64,000 bases of DNA from Musa acuminata AAA Group (Eukaryota > Streptophyta > Magnoliopsida > Zingiberales > Musaceae). Shown here piece after piece: positions 22,601 through 34,132 of this stretch (position 1 is its first letter; each line of letters opens with the position of its first letter). The stretch spans positions 17,654,501-17,718,500 of the forward strand of contig NC_088356.1 in NCBI RefSeq assembly GCF_036884655.1, in the 5' to 3' direction. The position numbers were made by a program, and so were the translations under genes. The notes beneath the pieces were generated by a model. That model was not told the DNA's origin. It was given only the letters and a program-made list of their open reading frames with translations, and searched no databases.

Positions 22601-22885
22601 CAACACCTGGGTGATTTCAAGTCATAAAAGATCCATACTTCAATTATTGTAGAACGATGTTGCATGCTTGAAAAAAAAAATATATTATGAATGGGGCTCT
22701 ATAGCATCGCTATGTCCCCAACACAATGATGAGACATTGCACCAACTATCCTGCATCTGCGACTCGAATTGCGATAAATCTTTAACATTGAGACAAAGTA
22801 TCATAGGGATGGTAAGTTTGAGGATGATCTTGTGTGACCAAATATGCTGCACAATTGATGAGATTTCACATGTTGTGCAGGTAAA

Positions 22886-25800
22886 TCAAAATGCAGATCC
22901 ACCACCTTTGGTCTTTCCAAGCAGGACATCTTTTGCCTCGTTAATCTTGGAAGCAAGGTAATGACTTCCTCCTGCATCTGGATGGTTAGCAACCATAACC
23001 TTTTTGTGTGCTTCTTTTATTTTGTCTGGAGGGGCATTTTCCCTGTAACAAAAAGTAGTTCTCAGTCAGAATAATGAAAACTATATAACAAAAAAAATGT
23101 GGCTGAAATTGGAAATTTTCAGGTACAAAGGGAGGCAGAACATGGTATTGACAGGAAAAATTGCTTGCACGAAAATAACCAGCCAGGTTAAATAGAAATA
23201 TGATTGTAAATTTTATAGAAGGAGCCTGTTAGGAATTAGCTTTCAAAATCTGAAACTACTTAAGCTAACTTGACAGGCAAACCTGAAACTCATTGGTAAT
23301 AACTAATGAGTCGGACCACATTATGATGAGCATAGACCATAAAGATACAAACTACTGATATTTATTCCAGTATAGATCCCTGATAAAGCATAACTACAAA
23401 CTATTAGTGAGAAATCAAAATAAAGAAAATATAATAGCGGCACAGAAATGTCACTAAGATGATAATGTATTATTTACCAAATGCAAAGTGACAGGCAAAA
23501 CTCCTAATAGAGAGTTTCATTCAAGCTACTACCAGATCCCAGCTTTCAAGATCTAGATAAAAGCAAATGGCAAGTTTCTCTTCATATTCCTTTCAAAATA
23601 CAAAAAGGTTTCTGACTTTCCCCAAGCAAAAAAAAAAAAAAATCAATAACCAGACATTATAAATCATTGCTTTCTGCGGAAACTCAACAAACCACCAATA
23701 CACCATTATCAATGTGTACATAATACATCCACAATCTTTCTTGTGGATCATATTCTACCTTGTGCAAGTGAAAGAAACTTCATTGCTTACAGTACAATTT
23801 GAATGAAGTATAGTCATATCTTGCATGGCTATTCCATGTTACCATTACAATGTCAAACATCAAGCATCACCTTCTTCAGCCCAAAATATCAAGATCTTTC
23901 TAATGAAACCTGAATCTAAAGCTGAGTCAAGGATACTATCCTTGTCTGAGATTCTGTCCGTCTGATCCTACAAAGATAATATAATGACAGGAGACCACCT
24001 ACGATCTATTAAATGACAGTTTGTGGGATGGAAATAATATGGCTGCCTTGGGGAAGTAGAATGTAGAATGTCAACCTGGTTTTTCACATATGTACATAGC
24101 AAGATTTGATAACTTGCTGTTGCAACAAATACAGAAAGCATGTACTTCCACAAAAATTGAAAAGTTGAGACCAGGTTTATCTTCTTCTTTTCTAATTTAT
24201 TATGCATACCTGACACCAAGAATAAGGGCAGCTTCTCTTCTTGTCATAGTAGGCTGGAAGCCCCCTTCATAGAACTTACGCATACGAGGAACTACCGGCC
24301 GAGCCTTGTATGCCTGCCAAGCTTGGACACCATATCTACCAGCAAGAGCAGCAGCAGCAACTGCTAATCCTGCTAGTAAAGGTAAAACCTGCAAGAAGAG
24401 CCAAATTATAAGAAGGATTAAAGCGTAAAATAATCCAAAAATATTGATGAAACATGCATCTACATCAGCCAAATTATTGATCTAATGAAAATAAAGACCG
24501 TAAAACCTATTCTGTAAGATTGATATATACATTCTATAGAGGATCAACCCTAAAGGCCTTGCTCCAAAATAACTCCAATATGGCATATTCTATACACCAA
24601 CGGTGGTTTCAAGTCTTATTTCTGTAATAATTTTCCTTGTCCATTTTCACTTGTCAAAACATAGTATTGAGATCCAGCCAACACTTCAACAACCACGTGA
24701 ACAAGTTCCTACTCTGAGGTTTCCAAAATTAGCTGATTTTGCCCGGTGTTTAGATCAATACAAAGGCAAAAGATGTTTTATCCAACAGTCTTTATCCTTT
24801 TATCTCCGATCAAGGCGCCATTTGTCTTCCTCTCTTTCGCATGAACCTCTAACTTGATCTATTTCAACATACGTAGTGCCTTTTAACACCTTGTTTGGAT
24901 TTCTAAACTACCTCAAATAAATTTTCTTTAACATAAGTAATTTTGGACAGGATATATTTATATTGAGATGTTTAGCAGAAAATAATTTAGAAAAGGTATC
25001 CAAGTACATGAGGCAGACACTGTCTTACTCCTGGTAACAGAGATTATTTCCAATAACTCACATCTTAGTTCATTAACAACAAACATATGAAAGAAGTAAC
25101 TGACGCAAAGCAGGCAAACAAAGACTACTTATTAAACTAAATGGCAACTGAAAATTGTTTTGTTTTTATCATCAAGAAGTCGTCGCTCTAGCTAGTCATC
25201 AGTACTAATCAGTATTTGTAAAAAATCCAATTTGAAGCATACGCATCAACATCAGAATTTTTTTCCTAAATCATGAACTTGTAAAAACATTAACCAAAGT
25301 AGCAGGGCGTGATAAATCGAAACCCTATACACAAATACTTCCGAGATACATGCCGTATCTCGTAACACACTGAACTACTACTCATTGACCTATGGTCTTG
25401 GTGGATGACAATAACCAGATGACTAAATCAAGGATGATATCCAAAGGAGCAAATAGAACAATCCCAACGTGAATTTTGCATCCCGAGCGAGCTATCATGA
25501 AAGAGGTAATAATCCTTCAACAACTGACCCTCGAAGAGATTGCCATCTAACAAAGACTGCAAGCGAGAGAAACAAAAGCAATCTTCCACAACAACACACG
25601 TATAAATCATCGCCAATTCCTACAAATGTTAAAATCTAGAAGGAAAAAGCTTTTGCAATTACATTATCAGAAAGAGATCACATAAGAATAGATGCTTCTT
25701 TTCACAGAAGGAGTTAAAAAAATCACTAATCAAAACCCTCAAATCCCACACATTTTCGAGCAAGAACAAGCGGGAAAAGAAGAATCAAACAACTCACCAT
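22886..25800 (-). CDS. PAM18: PAM18/TIM14 J-domain protein of the mitochondrial import motor (three coding exons)
   Basis: The coding exons are 25798-25800 (ATG only), 24210-24388 and 22886-23042. The introns begin GTGAGT and GTATGC and end GCAG and ACAG. The product is 112 residues, the usual plant TIM14 length. It has a hydrophobic N-terminal segment ([16 protein letters not shown], about residues 6-21) that anchors it in the inner membrane. The conserved [19 protein letters not shown] is at 37-55. The C-terminal J domain carries HPD at 81-83 and ends GGGSAF. In the PAM complex the HPD motif stimulates mitochondrial Hsp70 to pull preproteins into the matrix, with PAM16 as partner (family knowledge). 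The splice joins keep frame exactly: ATG|GTT and AG|G (Arg61). No disabling change is visible. The 5' leader extends to about 25970. Confidence 0.95.
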
Positions 25801-25975
25801 TTCCAAAGGGAATCTACCGCTAATCCCACGATAAACATCGGCAAGAGCTCCCAAATCGCCGATCGTCCATCATACCCGCTTCTCTGCTTCGATCGACACC
25901 ACCTAGGGTTCTGACACCGCCTGCTCTTCTTCGACCACAGAAGAACCGGTCCGGCCGGTAGATTAGTGAAACCCA
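25801..25975 (-). promoter_or_regulatory. Probable 5' leader and proximal promoter of PAM18
   Basis: The stretch right of the ATG is richer in GC than its surroundings (for example 25900-25960) and resembles a plant 5' UTR. The transcription start cannot be placed from sequence alone. No clear TATA box is visible. Confidence 0.35.
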
Positions 25976-26861
25976 ACCGGAGACTCAAGAAGGCCTACGG
26001 TTAATAGACGTGGCAAATTTTGATCCGCACGATCTTGAATGCAGAAGGCCCAAAATTATGGAGATTAAAAATATGCAGAGGACGACGACTGTTAGCAAGA
26101 AAATTTTCTCTAATAATGTAGAAGTTATAGGTTTACGAGACACTGACCGGACACAAGCATTACAGTAGTAGATGCAAAAAGCTTTCTGGTTCTCTATTAT
26201 CACAGCCTTTACGTAGTCTATATATCTTTATAAATGTGAAGATTTAACTTTAGAAAATAATCTTTTACGGCCGAGTGATAGAAGAAGTTTGTTTACTGAG
26301 TATTCTATCTGGAGTGAAAATTATTGGAAAGCTGAACTTTTGAACTCTGGAATGGACAAGTGAGGATCTCAAAGTTAATTGTTGAATCCGATGCTTGTGC
26401 ACTGGTGGTTAAAACTTGGAACAAAGAGAAAACTCTCATTGGAAGTATTTATTTTATTTTATTTTAATTATTAGGTTCATTAATTATAAATTTACTCATA
26501 TATATTATGAGGATAATAATGATAGTGCTCATTGATTAGCTAATCAGATTAATTTTCTAAAAGTTCTATTACTTGAATATATGATTTGCCTTCAGAACTA
26601 TGGTCTATTTTAGTATGAATATTTTTCAAGAGGCTCTTAAAATTATAATATAAATATTTTTTTGTGACAATCTTATCATTGTGGAAGAGGATGATTTAAA
26701 CAGATATAATCTTGAGATCCAAGGGCTGGAGCCATGCAAAAGTGATTTCAAGGAGAAGAAGCTTTTCTGTGAATTGGTAAATGGAATTACCGAGAGTCAA
26801 ATCTAATCTTGTTCATGCTCAAGATCTTGAAAATTCTCAGATAATAGGCAAGAAAATAAAA

Positions 26862-26900
26862 AAGAAGAAGAAGAAGAAGAAGAAGAAGAAGAAGAAGAAA
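26862..26900. repeat. (AAG)n microsatellite
   Basis: About 13 uninterrupted AAG/GAA units. Confidence 0.97.
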
Positions 26901-27109
26901 AACTCAGCTTTGTGTCATGACGAGTATAAACCGAGGGGGAAAGCAATTGGCTAGGTTGGAGAGCAACCTGGAAGAGGAGTCCACGTTTGCGCCAGCCATG
27001 TCTCCTCCGCAGTAGATGATACCGCTGTCTGCCAAAGCTGCGAGTTCTGTGAACCCTAAACGACAGCGGCATCATCTCTCCTGCGAAGGAAACCTTCTTG
27101 GTGCCTTAT

Positions 27110-27111
<2 letters not shown>

Positions 27112-27152
<41 letters not shown>
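27112..27152. repeat. (GA)n microsatellite
   Basis: About 20 uninterrupted AG/GA units. Confidence 0.97.
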
Positions 27153-27154
<2 letters not shown>

Positions 27155-27639
27155 AGCAAGGACTCCATAAGACCACAATTATCTTAGCATGCCTTGACAC
27201 CCCCAGCCGAGATCAGGTGCCTGATATCAGCTCAGCAGCATCACGGACACAGATAGAAAGCAATGACTGCATTGTGATAGGCATGGCATGAAACTATAAT
27301 GCCAAGAGTGCCTCGTGTGCTATTGTGTTCGTGGATGACCCAGGATTCCAGGCAAGTAGTGAGTGGAAAAAAGATGCATGGAGAGTGGGGGTTTTGCATC
27401 GAGGTAATGTCGGCTGAGGCTGAAGCTGAAGCGACTGTGTTCCAAGTCATGACATGGCCTGGAGGCGCATAGAGACCGCAACCCATACATAGTTCGACAA
27501 GTGGATGAGGATCGATGGCCGGTGCTTAAGAAACGAGAGGGAGAATCATGAAGGGTTTTGATTAATCTTATTTGCTTTAGCTGCGATGCTTCATGATCCT
27601 TCGGCATAGATTATATTGCCCAATCTGCTAGATTACATT

Positions 27640-28174
27640 TGTTGATAAACTGATGCATCGTGGCTGATGAGTCAGCACAGCCTAGTTCGTGGGTCGATGT
27701 CGGGAGTTTTCGGCCAGGTGGGCTGGTTGACGAGATCGATCATGCCCTCCATATGGGGTGCTTGGGTCGGAATGTTGAAAACACCTCTCTCGATCGGGAT
27801 GGTCTCGCATTGGGGAGATCCACTTTCCTGCACAAAAGACCCCCGTCGAGTGTTTACCGACTGTGGCCCCTCCGACGAGTAAGTTAGTGGTGGGTTGATC
27901 TCTCTCTCTCTTTCTTTTTTTGTCCCCCCCGGGGTGGATGCCAGCCAATGGTTTTTATACTACTGTACGAGGGTCGGTCGTACGCGGGTTTGGCATGGTG
28001 ACCGATCCTCGAAAGGTGAGATGGTACCTTTGTGTAGCCGTCGTCCCGGGCTTTTCGGGATGGGACATACCGAGCAACGCCTTGGTATGGATTCTGGCTT
28101 GGCACGTGGGGGTACTCCTCTTGCCGACTTGGCTGTAGAGTGGCATGATGTCGGTGGTGGCATGGTTGGGACCC
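27640..28174 (-). repeat. Tat 3' LTR (incomplete)
   Basis: It matches 47040-47600 throughout, including a 'ctctctctctttctttttttgtccccc' pyrimidine block that precedes 'ggtttttata'. The similarity stops after 'catggttgggaccc'. The last 20 or so bases of the LTR (aaaatataccttatcaaca in the other copy) are missing or replaced. Confidence 0.8.
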
Positions 28175-28370
28175 TCGAGAGGGTGAGGGGTGCGCTTGGG
28201 TCAGAATTCTACGGCTGTGTTGATTGCTTGAGAGGCGAGGCTGGATTGGCTCGTCGTGAGGCAGTTCGGGGGCGACGCCCTATGCTTTGGGAAGGATTTG
28301 CACCATCGGTCGGGTGGTTGGGCCCATACAGGATGATGTTGGCGAGTTGCTGGCCAAGAGACCAAGCTAT

Positions 28371-29600
28371 GTGAGCCGGGAGGAGACGACCTGTTGGCCG
28401 AGTAACTGATCTCGGGCTCAAGCTTGTGGCTAGCAAGTCGCAAGTCAGAGGACCGATCTAGCGCGATTAGGATGAAGACTAGGCCTGTGGGCTGAGGGTC
28501 TGCACTCGGGCTCAAGCTGGAATGGCGAGTCGCAAGTTAGAGGACTGATTTGGCGTGACTCGGATAAAGACTGGCTAGTCCCAAGTTGGGAATCGAACTA
28601 GCACGACTAGGGTGAAGACTGGGCCTATGGACTGAGGATCTGCACTCGGGCTCAGGTTGGACTAGCGAGTCGCAAGTTGGAGGACCGATTTGGCGCAACT
28701 TGGATAAAGACTGGCGAGTCGCAAGTCGGGGACCGATCTAGCGCGACTAGGATGAAGACTGGGCCTATGGGTCGAGGGTATGCGCTCGGGCTTAGGCTGA
28801 ACTGGCGAGTCGCAAGTCAGAGGATCGATCTGGCATAGCTCGGATAAAGATTGGCTAGTCGCAAGTCAAGAACCGAACTGGTGTGACTAAGATGAAGACT
28901 AGGCCTGTGGGCCGATGGTCTACACTCGGGCTCAGGCTGGACTAGCGAGTCACAAGTTGGAGGATCGATCTGGGGCGACCCGGATAAAGACTAGCTAGTC
29001 GCAAGTCGGGAACCGATCTGGCGCGACTAGGATGAAGACTGGGCCTGTGGGACGAGGGTCTGCACTCGGGCTCAAGGTGGACTGGCGAGTCGCAAGTCAG
29101 AGGACCAATCTGGCGTGACTCGGATAAAGACTGGCTAGTTGCAAGTCGGGAACCGAACTGGCATGACTAAGATGAAGACTGGGCCTGTAGGCTGAGGATC
29201 TGCATTCGGGCTCAGGCTAGACTAGCGAGTCGCAAGTCGAAGGACCAATCTGGCACGACTCGGATAAAGACTGGCTAGTCGCAAGTCAGGGACCGATCTG
29301 GTACGACTAGGATGAAGACTGGGCCTGTGGGCTGAGGGTCTGCACTCGGGCTCAAGGTGGACTAGTGATTCGCAAGTTGGAGGACCGATCTGGCACGACT
29401 CAGATAAAGACTAGCTAGTCGTAAGTCGGGAACCGAACTAGTGCGACTAGGATGAAGACTAGGCCTGTGGGCCGAGGATCTGCACTCGGGCTCAGGCTGG
29501 ACTGGCGAGTCACAAGTCGGAGGACCGATCTAGCATGACTCGGGTAAAGACTAGCTAGTCATAAGTCGGGGATCGATCTAGCTCTATTAAGATAAAGACC
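28371..29600. repeat. Tandem array, 140-bp period, about 8.8 units
   Basis: The landmark 'gatgaagact' (or a close variant) recurs at 28471, 28611, 28751, 28891, 29031, 29171, 29311, 29451 and 29591, always exactly 140 bp apart. Each unit holds two related half-blocks: '(g)gcgagtcgcaagtc…cggataaagact' and '(g)ctagtcgcaagtc…ggatgaagact'. A joining block 'gggcctgtgggc…ctgcactcgggctc' separates them. The array lies between the Tat 3' LTR and the opposite-strand ORF, the element's 3' non-coding region. Confidence 0.97.
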
Positions 29601-30011
29601 AAGGGGTGTCGTTAGGCAGCACATTTAGGTTTGCCCGGGTGCCATCGCGCCATGTGGTGTGCATGGTGGAGCGGTGCGCTGGGGTTTGCCTGGGTGCCAT
29701 CGCGCAATGTGGCGTGCCTGGTGGAGCGGTTCAGGGCCTGGCGGGAAACTTCTTGTTATGAATGGCTTTTGATGGGAGATCTCGGATGACGAGGCGCCTC
29801 TGGCGAGGGCTCCGAGACCGACGAATTTGGAGAATCCGAGGAGTTATGATGGTTTTAAATGCTGTGGCCATCTCTCTCCTTGGGAAGCCCAATCATCATC
29901 TCGCGGCGGAGTAGTCTACTCTTTATAAGCTTCTCCTAGAGTCGTTGCCATCACTTTTGCTCGGTCCTTCGTTCTGCACCCCGGCTTCTTCCTTCCAACC
30001 TTGAGGTCGGG
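29601..30011. other. Tat 3' non-coding segment between array and antisense ORF
   Basis: It contains a short direct repeat: 'ggtttgcc(c/t)gggtgccatcgcgc(c/a)atgtgg(t/c)gtgc' appears at about 29631 and 29690. A 'tttataagcttctcc' before 30012 could be part of a promoter for the plus-strand ORF. No coding is seen. Confidence 0.5.
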
Positions 30012-32095
30012 ATGTCTCCATCTTCATCTTCATCTTCTTCTCCCTTGTCTTCTTTCTTGTCTTTCTCTTCTTTGTCTTCTTCTTCTGGGGGCCTGCGAGC
30101 TGAAGTCGTTAGCGTGTCTTCGGGCGGCGCACTGTTGGAGGTCACAAGGAGCCCTGCTGCGCTTGAAACTCTCAAGTCGTGGCATGATGTGGGCTCGGTG
30201 GTGATCGAAGACTTTTTTAGGGTACTTCGGGATCGCTATCGCATCCCGGAGTGTTATGGCGTTCACGCCCCTCGGCTTCGTCAACGGTCATACGACCAGT
30301 TTCTCGACGGGTTCGGGCTGACCGTGGGGGCCCTCGAGGCGGGACTGCGGTTCCTGCTATATCCCGTTATCGGGGAGTGCCTTCATAAGTGGGGCATATC
30401 GCCGTCCCAAATGGCGCCAAACTCTTGGCGCTATCTGGTGGCTTTTATTAGGGAGTGTCGGGGGGCCAAGATCGAGCCGACCAGGACCCTCTTCCTAGCC
30501 TGCTTCCGTCTATGTAAGGGGTGAGGCGAGTATTACCTGACCGCCCACAGCAGTTTTAAGATCAGCGGCGCTCCTTCCAATAACAAAGGTTGGAAGAGCC
30601 ACTTCTTTTTTATCAGTTGTAGCCGAGGGTGAGGCTTTAGTACTGGATGGACTTCCCGAACCATCGACAACACCCCCTCATTGCTTTCTGTTGGAGAAAC
30701 AGCGGACGTGAATTGACTAAGAGGCATCTTGTCCTCTTCTTGGGCAATCAGGGAGATGACCGAGGAGTGGCTAGTCGAAGCGAGACTGAGCCCAGCAATT
30801 GGGGGTATGGTCATTCGTATATTATGGATCGTTCGCTCATCCTGAGCTAGCTGACCAATTGGGCTTTTCCTTGTAGAGATAGTGGATCTTCAGTCTGTGA
30901 AGAGGACGCCTCACGCCAAGGCCGCCGCGCCACCTTCTCGGGGTGGCGAGGGTCCGGAGCTCGGGGTGCCTCGCAGAAGGGCACACCGAGGAGGGCGTCG
31001 AGGTCCCCAGAGGCGAGTCATCCTTAGAAGAAGGCAAAGACCACGGTCCAGAAGATGTCTGCGAGCTTGGCTGCTTGTGAGAGTGCCATCTCGGGGTTGT
31101 CCGGGGCTGCTCCCTAAGGCGAGGGCTCGGGGAGCGCGAAAGGGAAGGGGGTGGCCGGATCGTCCGGCAATGACCCTTCAAAGAGGGCACAAGGGCACCC
31201 GAAGTTGATACGGGACCTGTGTCGTGTCCATGCTCAGGCCGCAGGCGAGCGGTACCAGGCCTTGAGTATGGCCGATCTTCCGACGGGGGAGTCGGGGACT
31301 CCCTACACCTCTCGATGGATGACTCCTATGGCTGACAATCGAATCTGGGCTGACGAGTCGACCACCCAGGAGTTCATCCAGGGGGCACTTCACCCGACCA
31401 TGGCCAAGGAGCAATACAGAGGCATTGGCAGATCGATAGCCAAGTCGTTGGTCTAGGTAAGTGGTGGCACTCCTTCCTTCTTTGATTCTTTCTTCTTTGC
31501 ATGGGTCCTAACGTCAATTTTGGTGCAGGGCCAACACTACACCATGGCACTGATCGATCGGGTCCTTGATGCCGGGTGGGTGATTGAGCATCAGTCGGAT
31601 GTCTATGTCGTTCTTCGCCAGGAGAACTTGGAGCTGAGGACCGGATTTGGCCCAAAGGCCGTGGCTACAGCCAAACAGCGCACCTCGGCTTTGGACGAAG
31701 AGGTGAAGCACTTGAAGGCCGAGCTGGAGGAAAGCTGATCCCACATCCAGACGCTAGATGATGAGTTGCTGACCCTCTCCCACGACGTCGAGTCCACCAG
31801 ATCTTCGGCTTGGGCCGCCGAAGAGGTCCTGAAGGAGGAACGACTAGCGCTACCCGAGAAGATCAAGGGGGCAATTGCTAAGTACAAGCCATCCATCGGG
31901 TTTGAGTGTGGCATGGTGAGGTTGGGGTGAGTGACATATGAGTTCGGGTATCGGGTGGCTTATGCTCGTTTTCGAGCGAGGTACCCAGACCTAGAATTGG
32001 AGTCGGACTCATTTGCCGACCAGCCGGAGGATCAGAACGTCGACATGTTGGCGAGCGTCCCCTTTGATGATGGGCCCGAGACTCCTCCAAATTAA
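30012..32095 (+). pseudogene. Additional Tat ORF on the opposite strand (putative gypsy-type transposon domain), spliced, disrupted
   Basis: From ATG 30012 the frame has a serine-rich start, then YRIPECYGVHAPRLRQRSYD and the GLRFLLYPVIGECLHKWGISP core (about residues 75-130). This resembles the plant 'putative gypsy type transposon' family. A TGA at about 30522 interrupts FRLCKG|GEYYLTAHSSFKISG, which then runs on with further stops. A probable intron ends at 30877 (TTGTAG). The next coding block starts VDLQSVKRTPHAKAAA. Another intron is well marked, GTAAGT at 31457 to TGCAG at 31528 (72 bp). Then come QHYTMALIDRVLDAG and a long coiled-coil-like region. A TGA at 31736 and another stop near 31930 interrupt it before ETPPN at 32095. 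The function of this family is unknown. Confidence 0.75.
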
Positions 32096-32284
32096 GGACT
32101 GTATTCGTCTTTTCTTTTGCTTTGGTCGGGTTGAATTTTGAACTTGTATCGCCCGACCACAGCATGCATTTTTTTTTATCAATGAAAAAAAACTCTTGTT
32201 TTGGAATCCTGACTTGTCCTTTCCGATTGCGGATATGCATGCTCCTTAATAACACATGTCTTTTCAGCACCTTGACCTACATCC

Positions 32285-33420
32285 ATTATGGGTAGAAATT
32301 CGTTAAATTTGTCGTATTCTAGGTCCTTGGCAAAGGGTTTCCTCCCATAGTCTCGAGTCGGTAGGTCCCTTCTCGGACCACATCGTAGACCCAAAAGGGG
32401 CCTTCCCAATTGGGTGTGAGCTTTCCTCTCGCTCGGGTCGGGTTGCTCACTTCTGCCTTTCAAAGGATGAGGTCCCTGACCTTGATCGGTCATGGATGAA
32501 CTTTGCAGTTGTACATCCGAGCCATAGCCTTTTGTATGCCAAGGTACGTAGGTGTGCCTTGGCTCTTCTTTCTTCAAGGAGATCTAGGTTTGTTCATAGG
32601 CCCTCCTCGGAGTCTTCTTGTTTGTAGTTGGAGGTACGCAGGGTCGAGAACACCATCTCAGGTGGGAGGACTGCTTCAGTCCCGAACGCTAGGCTGAACG
32701 GAGACTCCCCCGAGGCAGTTTTAGGAGTCATTCACATCGCCCATAGGACACTAGGAAGCTCGTCCACCTAGGCTACGTGGGCGCCCGAGACCCTCTTCTT
32801 GAGGCCCTCTAGAATCGCCCGATTCATTACTTTGGTTTGGCCGTTAGTTTGGGGGTGCGCGATCGAGCTAAACTTCAATTGTATCCCGTACGACTGGCAA
32901 TAGGCCTTGAACTTAGCATTGTTGAATTGAACTCCGTTGTCGGTGACAATAGCCCTCGAGATCCCGAACCAGGTAATAATGTTCTTCCACGTGAAGCCTT
33001 GAACTTGTTTCTCGGTGATGGAGGCTAAGGGTTCAACTTCAACCCACTTCGTGAAGTAGTCAACCCCGACTATAAGAAAGCATCGTTGTCTCAACGCTAG
33101 AGGAAAGGGTCCAAGGAAATTAAGTCCCCATTGGGCGAAGGGCTAGGCTGTCTTCATCGGGGTAAGAGGAACTGCTGGCTGGTGTTGCAATCGGGCGTGC
33201 CTTTGACATTGTTGGCACCGCTGCACATATGATATGGCATCCTGGCGCATGGTCGGCCAGTAGTACCCTTGTCTGAGAGTCTTGAAAGCCAAAGTTCATC
33301 TCTCGATGTGCTCCCCACAAATCCACTCGTGGAGTTCGATGAGGACCGTTTCAGCTTCTAACGGCGCGAGACAACGCAAGAGGGGTTGAGAGAAAGCCCT
33401 GCGGTATAGCTTTCCACCGA
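32285..33420 (-). pseudogene. Tat integrase
   Basis: The best-preserved part (32768-33094) reads VGVDYFTKWVEVEPLASITEKQV, IVTDNGVQFNN and HPQTNGQTKVMNRAILEGLKKR, with the catalytic aspartates and the glutamate region. The zinc finger (…CQRC-like, about 33150-33230) and the C-terminal part (NWEGPFWVYDVVREGTYRL, about 32400) are readable only across frame changes. The pseudogene ends near 32285 with a degenerate NTTNLTNFYP, the usual integrase tail. Confidence 0.8.
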
Positions 33421-33451
33421 ACACACAATACCAAGCTTGGGTTTGCCTCAA

Positions 33452-34132
33452 TCATCGTGTGATCATCAGGTCGTCGAGCTTCGTCCCATCCTCCTTGAAG
33501 CGGAGGATCTCTTCCATCCAGTTCGACGAGACCTTTGTTTCGGCAGCCGCATGAGTCGGTATTGTCGGTGCCATTACGGATTCAGTTGCCAAGGTTGTCA
33601 CCAGGCTACGGACGGAGGCCGATCTGGCCAATGCATCAACTTGTGTGTTCTGTGCCCGAGGTACTCTAGTGACCAAGAGGCGGTTGAAGCGATGGGCGAG
33701 CCGTTTTGCTTCTATTAGGTATAACGCCATTGTTGGGTCCCAAGCTTTGTAGCTCCCATTGATGTGTACCGTCACCAGCTGGGAGTCGATGAAGACTTCG
33801 AGGTTACTCACATGCATCTCCAGAGTGAGGCGCAGGTCATGAAATAGCTCCTCATACTCCGTCTCATTGTTGGTGGCCCGGAATTGTAATCGGAGCGATC
33901 TCTCATAAGTTTCTCCGGACGGGCCCTTGAGGATAAGTCCGACCCCGGCTGCTTCGGCAGTGGCCGAGCCATCCATATGCAGGGTCCATGTGCTCTCGTC
34001 GTTCTCTTGTCCAATATCATGATCTTCAGGAGTTAGCTCAGAGATGAAGTCAGCTAGTACTTGAGCTTTGATGGCGATTTTGGGGGAGTACTGAATGTCA
34101 AATTCGCCGAGCTCGACCGACCACTGCAGCAT
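33452..34132 (-). pseudogene. Second (archaeal-type) RNase H of the Tat element
   Basis: After the linker EFDIQYSPKIAIKAQVLADF, the end of the RT-linked RNase H region, comes WTLHMDGSATAEAAGVGLIL. RATNNETEYEELFHDLRL and EVFIDSQLVTVHI follow. The D-E-D catalytic pattern and the ATNNEAEYEA-like motif define the extra RNase H acquired by Tat elements. This 227-codon stretch is open but is fused to no intact polyprotein. It separates RT from integrase. Confidence 0.85.

Larger units (their letters stand above)
25976..27639. other. Intergenic spacer with two microsatellites
   Basis: A short plus-strand ORF at 27016-27291 is interrupted in sense by the GA repeat and has no recognised similarity. 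Apart from the AAG and GA repeats (separate entries) nothing else is identifiable. Confidence 0.5.

Noticed and set aside
24389..24472. Longer N-terminus of PAM18 from an ATG at 24470-24472
   Set aside because: It reads through a good acceptor (TTGCAG). The spliced form with the ATG in exon 1 reproduces the normal 112-residue protein.
27016..27291. Plus-strand ORF rich in Arg-Glu repeats
   Set aside because: The repeat comes from the GA microsatellite. No other evidence of a gene.
28371..29600. Regular repeat array that might look like CRISPR
   Set aside because: The units are 140 bp and similar over their whole length. There are no unique spacers, and the setting is a plant retrotransposon.
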